Shown: positions 12,466 to 25,192, numbered from the stretch's first letter. The stretch: DNA of 64,000 bases from Sipunculus nudus (GCA_026874595.1 CM049309.1:69610926-69674925); one strand, 5' to 3'. The notes: generated from the sequence alone by a model not told the origin. A program made the numbers and translations.

Positions 12466-13626
12466 AAACTAGAATACGGGTAGTTGACAAGCGACTACGT
12501 GCATCCGCCAAAATCAGAGTAGGACGGGTTAAGTGAGGCATGGATTGAGTGGCAAGGGGAAATAGAGTTACATGTGTTACATATTAAAATGGATGTCTGC
12601 CACGTAAACATGATTGTAGGTGGTGCCACCTGTTATTTGAACGAGAAACTATCCAAGATGTATACAAATGCAAAATTTCAGGCTGAAAAGTCAAACCACT
12701 GCAATGATATGAGTTATTTTATCCCACAGCAGACAAACAGATAGACGCTGTGCAAAAATAACTGTAGGTGGCGCCACCATTTTTGTGTATGTTATAAAGC
12801 TATCCAAGGGCTACATTTGTGGTCAAACGAGTCCGAAGATATAAGCATTAATGTCTGCAGCGTGAACGTGAATGAAGCTGGCGCCCCCTGTCATAAAATC
12901 AAGAAAGCTATCCAGGATGTATAAGCATGCCGAATTACAGGTAATTTGGTCAAACCACTGCAGAGATATGAGTGATTTTAACCCAAGGCAGACAAACAGA
13001 TGCACGTTATGCAAAAAGTGGTTGCAGGTGGCGCCACCATTTTTGTGTATGTTAAAAAGCTATCCAAGGGCTACATTTGTGTAAATTATTTTCCTGATTG
13101 GTCGAATGAGTCCGGAGATATAAGCTAGGTTGTCTACAGCGTGAACATGAATGTAGGTGGCGCCACCTGTCATAAAATCAAGAAAGCTATGTGGGATGTA
13201 TATGCCTGCCGAATTTCAGGTAATTTGGTCAAACCACTGCAGAGATATGAGTGATTTTAACCCAAGGCAGACGAACAGATGGACACTGTGCAAAAATGGC
13301 TGCAGGTGGCGCCACCATTTTTTGTTTATGTTATAAAGCTATACATTTGTATAAAAAAATTTTCCTGATTGGTCAAACGGTTCCCGAGACATGTGGGTTT
13401 ATGTGTGGAAACAGACATACAAACGGACGCTGGGCAGAGAGGAAAGGTCAGAGGTCACGGCCAATTGGTTAGGCACCAGTTCACATGTGACCCGATAATT
13501 GGTGTTAGTTTCGGAAAAATCCACCCAGTAGTCTCAGAGGAGTTCTCAGGAAACGAACGTGGCGGCGGCGGCGGCGGAACCCGGTCAAAAACATAATATC
13601 CGCAAAACTTCGTTTTGGCGGATACA
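12466..13626 (+). mobile_element. R2 family element, copy b (complete)
   Basis: The 5' motif AGTTGACAAGCGACTACG then GCATCCGCCAAAA is at 12482-12514, and the 3' hairpin ATATCCGC to GCGGATAC at 13596-13625. Internal palindromes GGTGGCGCCACC start at 12767, 13027, 13156 and 13305. It lies between an R1 5' part and an R1 3' part, and may be an insertion into R1. Confidence 0.75.
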
Positions 13627-15465
13627 ATTATTACAGATACATACTGAATGCAAAATTATAATACAGATACATATCATTGATGGCAAATTCTTGAATTAAG
13701 TCGAGTATGGATACCAATCATTTATAATCCATGTACAGCTGTCTTAATATAGCCACAGAGAGCTGAATATCCATGATTGTAACATTGCCTGGTATGATGA
13801 ATAATTTAAATCATATTAAAATCTGAATTTTTAAAAAGCTTTTAAAAGAACATTCTTCTCAATATTAACTACAGATAACCTGAAATCTAAATGTCTAGTG
13901 GCATGATGTAATGGATACTGATAAAACTGGTGCTAGGCAAGATGTAACAGCATCACACAGATAACATATATGGTAAAATGACTCAATTCAATCTCCATAG
14001 TTCAACCAAAAATCATTCATGTGGAACCATTAAAGACAATTATTATAAGAATTATTGTGGGGATTATTCTTGTAAAATATTAAACAAACTGGCTTCAGTT
14101 GCGTCAGTTGAAAAACTTTTTGCACGTTTATAACTCATATAGGAAGATAAAGCAAACTGGCTAAGTTCAGCTTCCCGTAACTCAGCCAAAAAGCACTGAA
14201 CCAAAACCTTTTGAACAAACTTGAATTATCAACATCTAAGGATAATTAATGTTTGAGATTTAAGAAATTAGCCCAGTGGTTTTTGAGAAGAAGATCTTTG
14301 TAGCCACTGAGCTAAAACGGGCTATTATGGCATATGACTAAATTCAGCTCTCCATAACTCAGCCAAAAAATCACTGAACAGAGACCATTTGAACAAACTT
14401 CAGAAAGCACTACCCTTGGATAATTTCTGTGCGATATTAAACAATTTGGCCATTTGGTTTCTGAGAAGAAGTATTTTGTAGCCCTCAGTGTGATCTGGCA
14501 CTGGTGCAAAAAAGGACGATGCCGGTGGCGCCACCAATACCTCAATTTCAGATATTACTCATGTGACCAACATTGGCATAAAATTTGGTGATGATAGCTC
14601 CAGCCATTTCCGGGACTGAAATTTTAATATGCTTTTTTGGACAGATGACTAAGTTCAACTTCATGTAACTCGCCCGAAAAATCACCGAACTGGAACCATT
14701 CGATCAAACTTGAAAGAAATTGCTTCTGGGATTATTTTTGTGAAATATTTGACAATTTGGCTGGACGGTTTCAGAGAAGAAGATTTTTAAAGGTTTTTAA
14801 GTTTTCCCCTAAAAAATCTAAGTAAATGCAGATAGCCAAAAAATAAACAAAATCTGATTGAGTTTTTTAGATGACTGATTTTTTCAAAAGGTTAAGTAAA
14901 CCTATTCCATGTGCGTTCATCCAGACCCCAGACTTTGTCCTGATTTGATTGGCTGGTACACATGTGACATCATGGACTGAATTGTATCAACAACTCAGAT
15001 CTAGTAATGCATGTTGTTTTTATTCTCTGCGAAAATTTTGGACTGACAGAGGCAGAAATAATGTACTTTTACTGAGATCTAGAATTTTTAGTCACAAGGG
15101 ATTTCCCAGTGTGTGACGTCACTGCCTAGTTGACAGTGCTCATAGATGTGCCAATAGTTTTTGAACAAATCACACAAGCTCATGTTTTTAGTGGAAAAAT
15201 AGATAGAAAAAATGTTTTTCCTCCAGGAATTGAGCTTATTTTATGTAAAATCTATATTAATATTGTTTCATAGGCAATTATGTTATATGATAATATAATG
15301 AGATTTGGAATACGTTTGCTTGACCTGCAAAAGGTTGGGTGATGCTAGCTCCTGCCGTTTTCAAGATAGTATGGGTTAACGTACAGACGAAGCACGACGC
15401 ACTGACGAATGATGCACTGACACACAACGCCGCACCATCGCATAAGCTCACAGGTTTGCTAAAAA
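13627..15465 (+). mobile_element. R1 family, 3'-type unit
   Basis: It matches the second halves at 34281-35676 and 52455-53807 from the GATACATA-TGAATGCAAAATTA start. It has repeated phrases (AACTCAGCCAAAAA, TTTGAACAAACTT), a GGTGGCGCCACC at 14524, and the R1 terminus CATAAGCTCACAGG-TTGCTAAAAA at the end. Confidence 0.7.
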
Positions 15466-15866
15466 GTGATTATAATGCCAACTCCGGGGTCAGTAAGTGT
15501 CACACTCTGAAGGAGGCAGAGCCAAGGCTATGATCCCATGGTATGTCCATCAGAAATTTGGTCACCTGGCTAACCTAGCCTGCTCAAATTACAGGTCAAT
15601 AAACAGTTAGGGCATAGCTTATCAAGATCAGCGGTGCTCAATCTCTTTAAAGACCTGCAACCCTGGTTACAATCTCAGGTGCCAATCAAGTCTTAGCTCC
15701 ATTTGCTACCAAGTCAGCAACTGAATAATGTGGTGGATCTCTCTGCACATACACATTGGTTTGTTTACACCACATATACAAGGTTAACAAGTTCATTAAA
15801 ATTCTACTTTTTCTTAATGATGAACAATATTGTCAATAAAAAAAATGGGTGACAAGGTGGGTATTA
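15466..15866. other. non-genic spacer, nothing recognised
   Basis: No open frame or repeat signature supported. Confidence 0.45.
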
Positions 15867-15868
15867 CT

Positions 15869-16054
15869 ATAACAAGTGACCCATGGGTCATGACGCTCAG
15901 CTGACTGGGAAGAGATTCGCAAAAGGAAATTTTATCAACAGAATGGTAGTATATACTTATTCAACTGAAGCATCAAACAGATTAACCAACAGGCCAAGAT
16001 TAAGTCTGTATTTATATATCTCAAAAATAGAGAAAAAATGTGTAAACTTTAAAA
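15869..16054 (+). mobile_element. R3 head fused to R2 (first instance)
   Basis: TGACCCATGGGTCATGACGC (15877 on) and CTCAGCTGACTGGGAAGAG mark an R3 5' end. It is joined directly to an R2 5' end at about 16055. The same 185-bp head joined to R2 at the same point recurs at 39961-40144. Inside is AACCAACAGGCCAAGATTAA, which is the inverted form of an R1 phrase (about 32987-33012). Confidence 0.75.
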
Positions 16055-18880
16055 ACTAGAATATGGGTAGCCGACAAGTGACTACGTGTATCTGCCAAAA
16101 TCAGAGTGGAATGGGTGAAGTGAGGCATGGATTGAGTGGCAAGGGGAAACAGAGGGAGGTATGTTGCATATAAGCATGAATGTCTGCAGCCTAAATGTGT
16201 ATGTAGGTTGTGCTACCTACCACAAATCCAGAAAGCTGTTCAAGTTGTATACATATGCGAAATTTTAGGCAGAAAAGTCAAACCACTACATGTATATGAG
16301 TGATTTTAGCCCACGGCAGACAAACAGACAGACGCTGTGCAAAAATGGTTGCAGGTGGCCACTCCAGTTTAGTGTATGATAAAGACCTATGTGCGATCTA
16401 AACACATGCCCACTGGTTTAAAGGGTTCCCGAGATATGAGCTTGGATGTCTGCAGCGTAAACTATAATGTAGATGGCGCCACCTGTCATAAAATCAAGAA
16501 AGCTATCCAGGATGTATACGCATGCCGAATTTCAGGTGAATAAGTAAATTCACTGCAGAGATATGAGTGATTTTAGGCCTGGGCAGACAAACAGACAGAC
16601 GCTGTGCAAAATGTGCAAAAATGGTTGCAGGTGGCCCCTCCAGTTGTGTGTATGTTATAAAGCTATCCAAGGGCTACATTTGTATAAATTTTATTTCCTG
16701 ATCGGTCAAACGGTTCCCGAGATATGAGCTTGGATGTCTGCAGCGTAAACTATAATGTAGATGGCGCCACCTGTCATAAAATCAAGAAAGCTATCCAGGA
16801 TGTATACGCATGCCGAATTTCAGGTGAATTAGTCAATTCACTGCAGAGATATGAGTGATTTTAACCCAAGGCAGATGAACAGATGGACACTGTGCATACA
16901 TGGTTACAGGTGGCGCCAGCATTTTTTGTGTATGTTATAAAGCTATCCAAGGTCTACATTTGTATAAATTTTTTTTACTGATCAGTCAAACGGTTCCCCA
17001 GATATGAGCTTGGATGTCTGCAGCATGAACGTGAATGTAGGTGGCGCCACCTGTCATCAAATCAAGAAAGCTATCCTGGATGTATACGCATGCCGAATTT
17101 CAGGTGAATTAGTGAATTCACTGCAGAGATATGAGTGATTTTAATCCAAGGCAGATGAACAGATGGACACTGTGCAAACATGGCTGCAGGTGGCGCCAGC
17201 ATTTTTTGTGTATGTTATAAAGCTATCCAAGGTCTACATTTGTATAAATTTTTTTTCCTGATTGGTCAAACGGTTCCCGAGATATGAGCTTGGATGTCTG
17301 CAGCGTGAACGTGAATGTAGGTGGCGCCACCTATCATAAAATCAAGAAAGCTATCCAGGATGTATACGCATGCCGAATTTCAGGTGAATTAGTAAATTCA
17401 CTGCAGAGATATGAGTGATTTTAGGCCACGGCAGACAAACAGACAGATGCTGTGCAAAATGTGCAAAAATGGTTGCAGGTGGCCCCTCCGGTTTTGTGTA
17501 TGTTATAAAGCTATCTAAGGGCTACATTTATATAAATTTTATTTCCTGATCAGTCAAACGGTTCCCGAGATATGAGCTTGGATGTCAGCAGCGTGAACGT
17601 GAATGTAGGTGGCACCACCTGTCATAAAATCAAGAAAGCTATCCAGGATGTATACGCATGCCGAATTTCAGGTGAATTAGTCAATTAACTGCAGAGATAT
17701 GAGTGATTTTAATCCAAGGCAGATGAACAGATGGACGCTGTGCATAAGTGGTTGCAGATGGCGCCACCAGTTTTGCCTATGATGAAGAGCTATGTGAGAT
17801 CTATACACATGCAAACTTTTTGCCCAATCAGTCAAATGGTTCCAGAGATATGAGCTTGGATGTCTGCAGAGTAAACGTGAATGTAGGTGGCACCTCCTGT
17901 CATAAATCGAGAAAGCTGTCCAGGATGTATAAACCTGCAAAATTTGAGGTGGATAAGTCAAACCACTGCTGAGATATGATATTATCCAAAGGCAGATGAA
18001 CAGATGGATGCTGTGCATAAGTGGTTGCAGGTGGCGCCACCAGTTTTGCCTATGATGAAGAGCTATGTGAGATCTATACACATGCAAAATTTTGGCCCAA
18101 TCAGTCAAACGGTTCCCGAGATATGAGCTTGGATGTATGCAGAGTAAACGTGAATGTAGGTGGCGCCACCTATCATAAAATCGAGAAAGCTGTCAAGGAT
18201 GTAAAATACCTGCATAATTTTAAGTGGAAAAGTCAAACCACTGCTGAGATATGAGTGATTTTAACCTAAGGCAGATGAACAGATGGACTCTGAGCATAAA
18301 TGGTGGCAGGTGGCACCACCAGTTTTGCCTATGATGAAGAGCTATGTGAGATCTATACACATGCAAAATTTAGGCCTAATCGTTCAAACGGTTCCCGAGA
18401 TATGAGCTTGGATGTCTGCAGAGTAAATGTGAATGAAGGTGGCGACACCTGTCATAAAATCGAGAAACCTGTCCAGGATGTATACAACTGCAAAATTTCA
18501 GGTGGATAAGTCAATCCACTGCTGAGATATGAGTGATTTTATCCAAAGGCAAATGAACAGATGGATGCTGTGCATAAGTGGTTGCAGGTGGCACCACCAA
18601 GTTTGCCTATGATGAAGAGGTATGTAAGATATATACACATGCAAAATTTTGGCACTATCGGTCAATGATTCCCGAGATATGAGCTTTGATTTTATCCAAA
18701 GGCAGATGAACAGATGGACGCTGTGCATAAGTGGTTGCAGGTGGCACCACCAGTTTTGCCTATGATGAAGAGGTATGTAAGATCTATACACATGCAAAAT
18801 TTTGGCCCAATAGGTCAAACAGTTCCCGAGATATAAGCTTGGATGTCTACTGAGTAAATGTGAATGTAGGTGGCGCCACC
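16055..18880 (+). mobile_element. R2 family element, copy c, long array, 3' end missing
   Basis: It begins with AGAATATGGGTAGCCGACAAG and continues in nine units. The palindrome or its variants start at about 16472, 16760, 17040, 17320, 17608, 17886, 18159, 18438 and 18869. Units are 273-288 bp apart except the last, at about 431. It stops exactly after GGTGGCGCCACC at 18869-18880 and continues into R1 sequence. Open frames here are translations of the repeat. Confidence 0.8.
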
Positions 18881-19693
18881 TGTCTAGACACATTGTCTAG
18901 ACACCCCCCAAGAGCCAGGTCAGTTGCCATGGTGATGTCTGGACCCCACCTGTATGTACTGAGTGACCTTTTGACTTGGCTGCATGAAGTCAAATCTGTT
19001 TTCAAATACAGAAAGCCTTTTTCAATTGACTACAATGCTTTTTTAAAACTGTATTACCCAATCTATTCTTATAAAACTGGCAGAACCCTACCATAGGATA
19101 ATTCTTGTAAAGTTTAAACCAATCAGCTGAACAGTTTCATCATAAATCAGTGTATAAGCTAGAAGAGTTTAAAATTTCATTTTCGCTTGTAAAAAACACA
19201 TCAATGTAGGTGGCGCCACCAATACCTCATAATGAGATATGACATATGTGACAAACATTGGTATAAAATTTGGTCATTATAGCTCTAGCTGTTTCTGAGA
19301 TTTTAGTTTTAGTGTGCTTTTTTGGACAGATGACTAAGTTCAACCTCCTGTAACTCGACCAAAAATCCCCGAACTGGAACCATTCGAACAAACTTGAGAG
19401 AGATTGTTCCAGGGATTATTTCTGTGAAATATTGGACAATTTGGCTGGACAGTTTTAGAGAAGAAGATTTTTAAACGTTTTTAAGCTTTTTCTCTATCAA
19501 ATCTAAATTAATGCAGATACCCAAAAATAAGCTCCAAGGCACCAAGTTTCACATGTGAGGAATTCTTACATGTAATTTTGAGCTGCTAGCTTAGACAATT
19601 TCTGACTTACAGCCATGGACGGCGGACGGCGGACAGCTGACGGCGGACAGACGACGCTGCTCCATCGCATAAGCTCACAGGTTCGCTAAAAAG
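18881..19693 (+). mobile_element. R1 family, 3' part, copy c
   Basis: It starts with TGTCTAGACACATTGTCTAG, then R1 phrases (GTAACTCGACCAAAA, CCATTCGAACAAACTTGAGA) and a GGTGGCGCCACC at 19209. GGACGGCGGACGGCGGACAG is followed by the R1 end CATCGCATAAGCTCACAG and TTCGCTAAAAA. Confidence 0.75.
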
Positions 19694-21970
19694 AGCATTT
19701 AGATGATACAAAGACCTCAGGTGATTTATACAGGGTTACTTACTATAGACCAAATGGCCATGAATTCATTCCACAGAGTGCCATTCCAGTTGTAGGCAGA
19801 TTTAACTTACTATAGCTTCAGTCATAAAATACAACCATAATACAGTCTGTACATATATTTTATTGACTTATTATAAGTACAGGTTATAGTGAATTCATGA
19901 ATATTCTTCAGGAATATTTCCTCTTGGTAACATCTATCCTTCTTTCATTATAAACATTGAGGGATGAGACCACAGAAAAGCTGATAAGAAGCACATACAT
20001 GACTCAAACAGTTCAAATTCATTATAGGATTATTGATTTTTAAAGATGTGTTGTATTGCAAGTTTCACATGGGGGGAACATTTGATACATAGGTACTGTA
20101 AAATATTTCAATAAGATACTTCTATCTGATTAAGGATATATGTTCTCACACTAAAAACAAACATAGCTGAATCTGTTGTTAACAAGCTACAAATAGCACT
20201 TGAATCTCCTATATGTACTCCAAACAAGAGTCTATTGTCTTTCATCTATTCATTTCTTAACATCAACAAAATTATATACAGCATTTTACTTTCTACATAG
20301 ACTTTGACATTCATAATTTTTTCTATAAATTATTATTTTCTTCTGTATTAGGTAAAATATCTCACTTTAATAGGTATAGTTTTAAAATCTTACACTAAAT
20401 GTATCAGGTAGGAAAATTTACATTCTGTCACCACTGTCTTATACACAGATAAGGATAAATGCTGGCATTTATCTGAGAGTACTCCCTGATCTGCAGTAAT
20501 TATGACCATTCAACATAAACTTTAAAGTCTAGCTAAAATTACTCAAACAGTTCCTGGTATGAATGATTTTTATTATGAAAGTGTAAATTCATACAGTATT
20601 CTGGATGTCACCATATATTTTAACCTTTCAGTTGCTAACCTTACTCCTTTAAAAGTGTTCTACCACAAATTTAAGTGACCACCTTTATTTGAACTTTCCT
20701 TGTAAACACATTGTATTTATTTAACTAGGCCACACCCCAAAAAAATTGTTCTACAGACATGGTTAAAATAAATGCATAGCATCAGTTTTTTTCAATGATT
20801 CAGTCTGGGCAAAATGCATTAAATTTGCTGATTTGTAGGAGAAATACAAAAATGTGCAAACAGTTCATGAAATGGATCAGTAAAGTTCTTGAAGTTGTAT
20901 TCACAGCATTTATTGTTTCCATTTTCAATGAAACCTATATAAATAAATATATTTATTTATATATATATATTTATAAGTGATGATATTTATGATCGGATTA
21001 CATCAAGAGTATTAGTTAGCAATACTAATGCTAATGTCAGGGTTCCCATTTACATCCACACATAAATTAAACCTGTGAAAAATAGGATTCCTTAGAACAA
21101 TTATTTTTTGTTGTGGCCATAACAGTTGCAGTTTCAGAAAAAAAATCAAACTCAATGTTGTACACTATATTTTAATTTTCCTTTCAATATATAAGGCCAG
21201 TGATGCAGTTTTTCATGGCCACTTTACAATTTTGTCAACAATTTTTTCAATCATAAATGCATTGCCAATCATAATGGGGGAAGCCACAAGAGGAACAAAT
21301 GGTTGCTATTACTGCAATGGTCAGAAAGGCACCAATCTGGCTTCAATGATCAGACTCACATTCTGACAGACAAGTCATATTTATCAATTACCTGTTATGG
21401 TTTAGACTTCATCAGGCTATAAAAGAACATTATACTAAGGATTTATAGCAGATAATCCAGTTAGGTTTCCAAAACTGTTCAGATTAGTCATTCGCTTCAA
21501 TCCAAAGGCAGTATTGATCTATTACACATTTTCACCACTTTGTGTTTTTCCCTCTTAAAATACACAAACTGGCATTTATAATTAAACTGGCAATAATTAT
21601 CATGCATTCTCTCTACTACCAGATATGACACACAGTTGCTTCATATGAATTTATATTCTTAATAACATGTAGACAGATGTGGACCATCTGTTCCAATCAC
21701 ATTTATTCATTTTCAGCATAAAAGATAACCAAAAATCCATAAGCTTAGGGGTTATTCCCAGGTCACTTCAATATGGGGGAGTTTAATTTCCTTGATAAAA
21801 TTCTAGGGGGAACCTCTTAAATTTAAGATTAAGATGAACCCAGATGAGTGGCGTTTGTTCCAAAGGTTAATTAACTTGAATAAAAAGAAAATGATATCAA
21901 TGATGTGGTTTTTCTTTAAGTATTATTTGATTGTGAGACAAAAATAGACTGGCTGATGAGAGATAAAATG
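19694..21970. other. intergenic stretch downstream of FARSA, nothing recognised
   Basis: Unrepeated and AT-rich. It contains a perfect 28-bp palindrome (TATATAAATAAATA and its complement) at 20936-20963. No exon of a neighbouring gene is recognisable. Confidence 0.5.
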
Positions 21971-22291
21971 TTACACAAAACAGGCGCTTGTTTATTTTCT
22001 AAAATGTTATTGAATGATGTTTATGTCATAATAAATGGCATTCAATGAGGCTGATGATTAATTATAAAACTGCCATGAGGGTAGTAATCCTCGGTGAGGC
22101 TGCGGTTATGGGGAGGCTGCAGTTTAACCGGTGAGGCTGCGGTTACAGGGAGGCTTAGTTAATGCATAAATGATGACAATGAAGAAGCAATGCTTGTGGT
22201 TGTCATGTTGGTGTTTTCTTTAACCTGGTTGCACCATCAATACACTGAGTGCACATCTGGCATTTTTTGACAACTCGAAGGACAACAGAAG
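21971..22291 (-). other. FARSA: predicted 3' UTR of FARSA
   Basis: This is the stretch from the stop codon to about 20 bp past the first polyadenylation signal on the minus strand. It contains a short direct repeat of period 37 (copies start at 22092 and 22129, each beginning CGGTGAGGCTGCGGTTA). The extent is inferred from the signal only; no transcript evidence is available here. Confidence 0.55.
21991..21996 (-). promoter_or_regulatory. FARSA: candidate polyadenylation signal (AATAAA) of FARSA
   Basis: TTTATT on the plus strand reads AATAAA on the transcribed strand. It is the first such hexamer after the FARSA stop, about 295 bp downstream. A T/G-rich stretch (CTGTTTTGTGT) follows within 30 bp, as expected for a downstream element. 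Confidence 0.55.
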
Positions 22292-22400
22292 TTATGCCTT
22301 ATCAAGGCGACACAATGGATTATCATACACCATTTGCAGGTTCACCTTTGGACCGAAGAGCTCTCTGATGTTGTCTATGCCATATTTGATCATGGTGGGT
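22292..22400 (-). CDS. FARSA: FARSA terminal coding exon with stop codon
   Basis: This exon ends the synthetase reading frame. After completing the split arginine it reads [20 protein letters not shown], then [15 protein letters not shown] and a TAA stop at 22292-22294. PTMIKYGI is the second half of class II motif 3. The NLQMVYD-PLCRLD tail is the usual C-terminus of animal PheRS alpha; vertebrate copies carry a few more residues. The acceptor is pyrimidine-rich (TTCTCTCTCGTTCCAG). The exon is 109 bp: one base plus 36 codons including the stop. Together the three exons give about 100 residues of a protein of roughly 500 in animals. A 258-bp open frame over 22323-22580 is in a different frame and is not real. 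Confidence 0.97.
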
Positions 22401-23217
22401 CTGGAACGAGAGAGAAAAAACATCATGTGGAAAGAAAACAATTATCTGCTGTGTAAAAGGATCATTCAATTTCCTGAAGCCCGCTGATTGGGTCACACGG
22501 ACTGCCCCATTATTAATTCGATGGTGAAAAAGTAGGGTCTTATAATCAATGTGGCTGGTAAGACTCATGGCAGAGCACACTAAGAAACGGGGGTTGGGGG
22601 GGCTCCCACCTATATTTGCAATCTGTGTGACAGCATACCTTTTATATATTACCTTCTAATTCAGCCTCACGGCAGCAGAAGGCATTCTTTCCCATTTGGC
22701 TTCGCAGCTTGTCATGCCCGCTCCCTGATGTGGAGATTCGATATCTTACCAGGGATCCTATGCGACTTTTCCAGGGCCTGTTATTTTTGCTAGTAATGTG
22801 CCCGCTAAATTAAAGCTGAAGGTTTTGCCAAATTTGTCCAAATTGCAAAGACGACTGTTCACCACAAATTGAAGGCTGGGGTATACCATTGGTGCTGGTC
22901 CTGATGAAAGCTACAACTTAAGGTCTCCCCAAGAAGAAAGATGGTACAATATCACTCAAAGAGCAATTTATGTTCTTTTAACATTTTTATCCAAAGGTTC
23001 AGGGTCGCTTAAGTATACTAATTTTCAGTTAATGAACAAAAAGGCAGACAGGCAGAGAAAGTGAAGAGAGAGTTTTTCAAAAATATGGTGGAAAATTACA
23101 TTAAATACAGTAATAAGGCTAAGCCCAATGACTTTGTTAACAAAAGCTTAAATGTAAATATCACCATATGCAAAACTAATAAAAATATTGTTAATCAAAT
23201 CTTCAGAAACTAGATGT

Positions 23218-24765
23218 GTCGGAACAACATGAATGCCCCAGCTGGGGCAAATTAGAAACATTTGTTAAATTTTGAAAAATTTTTTAAGTTCAGGAGGTGT
23301 CGTATGGTCAAAAGTAGGTCAACCAGGGCAAAATGCAAACTTGATCTGTAAGGGGTCATTATCAAGCAACACACCATAAATCAGGCCAGTATCTGCAGGC
23401 ATTGTGAAAAAAAGTCCATACATGTGCATTTGTCATGAAAATTTATATTTTTCATGAAATTTTCTATGTTTAGGAGCCGTAAAACAATCAAAAGTAGGTC
23501 AACCGGGACGAAACGCGAACTCAATCTAACTGTCATTATCTGCCCATACATATAAAATCAGGGTGGTATTTACAGGCATTGAGGAAAAAAAGTCAGTACA
23601 TATGCATTTGTCATGAAAATTTATATTTTTCATGAAATTTTCTATGTTCAGGAGCCGTAAAACGGTCAAAAGTAGGTCAACTGGGACAAAACGCGAACTT
23701 GATCTGTAACTGGTCATTATCTGCCTACACACCATAAATCAGGCCAATATCTGCAGGCATTGCGAAAAAAAGTCTGTACATGTGTATATGTCATGAAAGT
23801 TCATATTTTCATGAAATTTTCTATGTTCAGGAGCCCTAAAACGGTCAAAAGTAGGTCAACCGGGACGAAACACGAACTCCATCTGTTACTGGTCTATATC
23901 TGCCCACACACCAAAAATCAGGCCAATATTTGCAGGCACTGCGAAAAAAAGTCCGTACATGTGTATTTGTCATGAAAATTTCTATTTTTCACGAAATTTT
24001 TTTAGTTAAGGAGGCGTAAAACGTTCAAAAGTATGTCAACCGAGAAGAAACACAACTCGATCTGTAACTGGTCATTATCTGCCTACACACCATAAATCAG
24101 GCCAATATCTGCAGGCATTGCGAAAAAAAGTCTGTACATGTGTATATGTCATGAAAGTTCATATTTTCATGAAATTTTCTATGTTCAGGAGCCCTAAAAC
24201 GGTCAAAAGTAGGTCAACCGGGACGAAACACGAACTCCATCTGTTACTGGTCTATATCTGCCCACACACCAAAAATCAGGCCAATATTTGCAGGCACTGC
24301 GAAAAAAAGTCCGTACATGTGTATTTGTCATGAAAATTTCTATTTTTCACGAAATTTTTTTAGTTAAGGAGGCGTAAAACGTTCAAAAGTATGTCAACCG
24401 AGAAGAAACACAACTCGATCTGTAACTGGTCATTATCTGCCTACACACCATAAATCAGGCCAATATCTGCAGGCATTGCGAAAAAAAGTCCATACATGTG
24501 TATTTGTCATGAAAATTTCTATTTTTCATGAAATTTTCTAAGTTTAGGAGCCATAAAACGGTCAAAAGTAAGTCAACTGATACGAAACACGAACTCAACC
24601 TGTAACTGGTCATTATCTGCCCACAAAACGAAAATCAGGCCAATATCTGCAGGCATTGCGAAAAAAAGTCCATACAACTGTTTGATTTCAGAATGACGGA
24701 ATGACAGAAGGACGGACATGGGTAAAACTATATGCCCCGGCCACTTTGTGGCGGGGGCATAAAAA
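23218..24765 (+). mobile_element. R4 family element with eight 179-bp tandem units
   Basis: The 5' palindrome TGCCCCAGCTGGGGCA lies at 23234-23249. The 3' hairpin has arms ATGCCCCGGCCAC and GTGGCGGGGGCAT, one mismatch and loop TTT (24732-24760), followed by AAAAA. Unit marks (GCAGGC) fall at 23395, 23572, 23753, 23932, 24111, 24290, 24469 and 24649. A GACGGAATGACAGAAGGACG stretch precedes the end. There is no GGTGGCGCCACC in this family. Confidence 0.85.
23701..24490 (+). repeat. recent 358-bp duplication inside R4
   Basis: The sequence from 23701 to about 24132 repeats without visible change at +358 bp (24059-24490), which is two 179-bp units. It yields two identical 71-codon open frames that are not genes. 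A higher-order repeat formed by unequal exchange is the simplest reading. Confidence 0.85.
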
Positions 24766-25192
24766 TATTGAATAAAAGCAGCTAATCAAGGGTCTGTTTA
24801 TCTCCATGCTGAGCAAAAATTATTCCATAGTGTCATAATTGCAACATCCTGGCTCAGATGAAATGGAAAAATTACTCATTTGAATGCTCTCCTTGTTCAA
24901 ATGACTGGGATTCTGGAAAAAGCATTTAATATCTGTTCTGGATTACTAACTTAATCATTTTCAAATTACTTTTAATATCTAGGATAAAATAATGACTTTT
25001 CTCCTGTTTAAAGCACATAACTGTAGATCTTTTTTGAAGATGGGTTAAAACTTCAAGCATGAATTTATATGAGATTTTAGCAACAAACTCCTTACCCAGG
25101 AAAGCACATTATGTGTAATGATGGTCTGCTGTGTTCAGACTCAATGAGCCAATTATGTAAATTGAAATAAAATTGGAAATTAGAATAACATG

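Noticed and set aside
7979-18880. Regular palindromic repeats resembling a CRISPR array
   Set aside because: The unit is about 280 bp and itself repetitive, there are no unique spacers of constant length, no cas genes, and the context is eukaryotic.
17677-18893. Open frames of 130-143 codons on the minus strand in the R2 array
   Set aside because: They are translations of the tandem unit: the same phrases recur each 280 bp and no domain is seen.
22323-22580. 85-codon minus-strand frame overlapping the last FARSA exon
   Set aside because: It is in a different frame from the conserved peptide and crosses the acceptor.
23760-24333. Two identical 71-codon open frames
   Set aside because: They are created by the 358-bp duplication inside R4 and have no coding signature.
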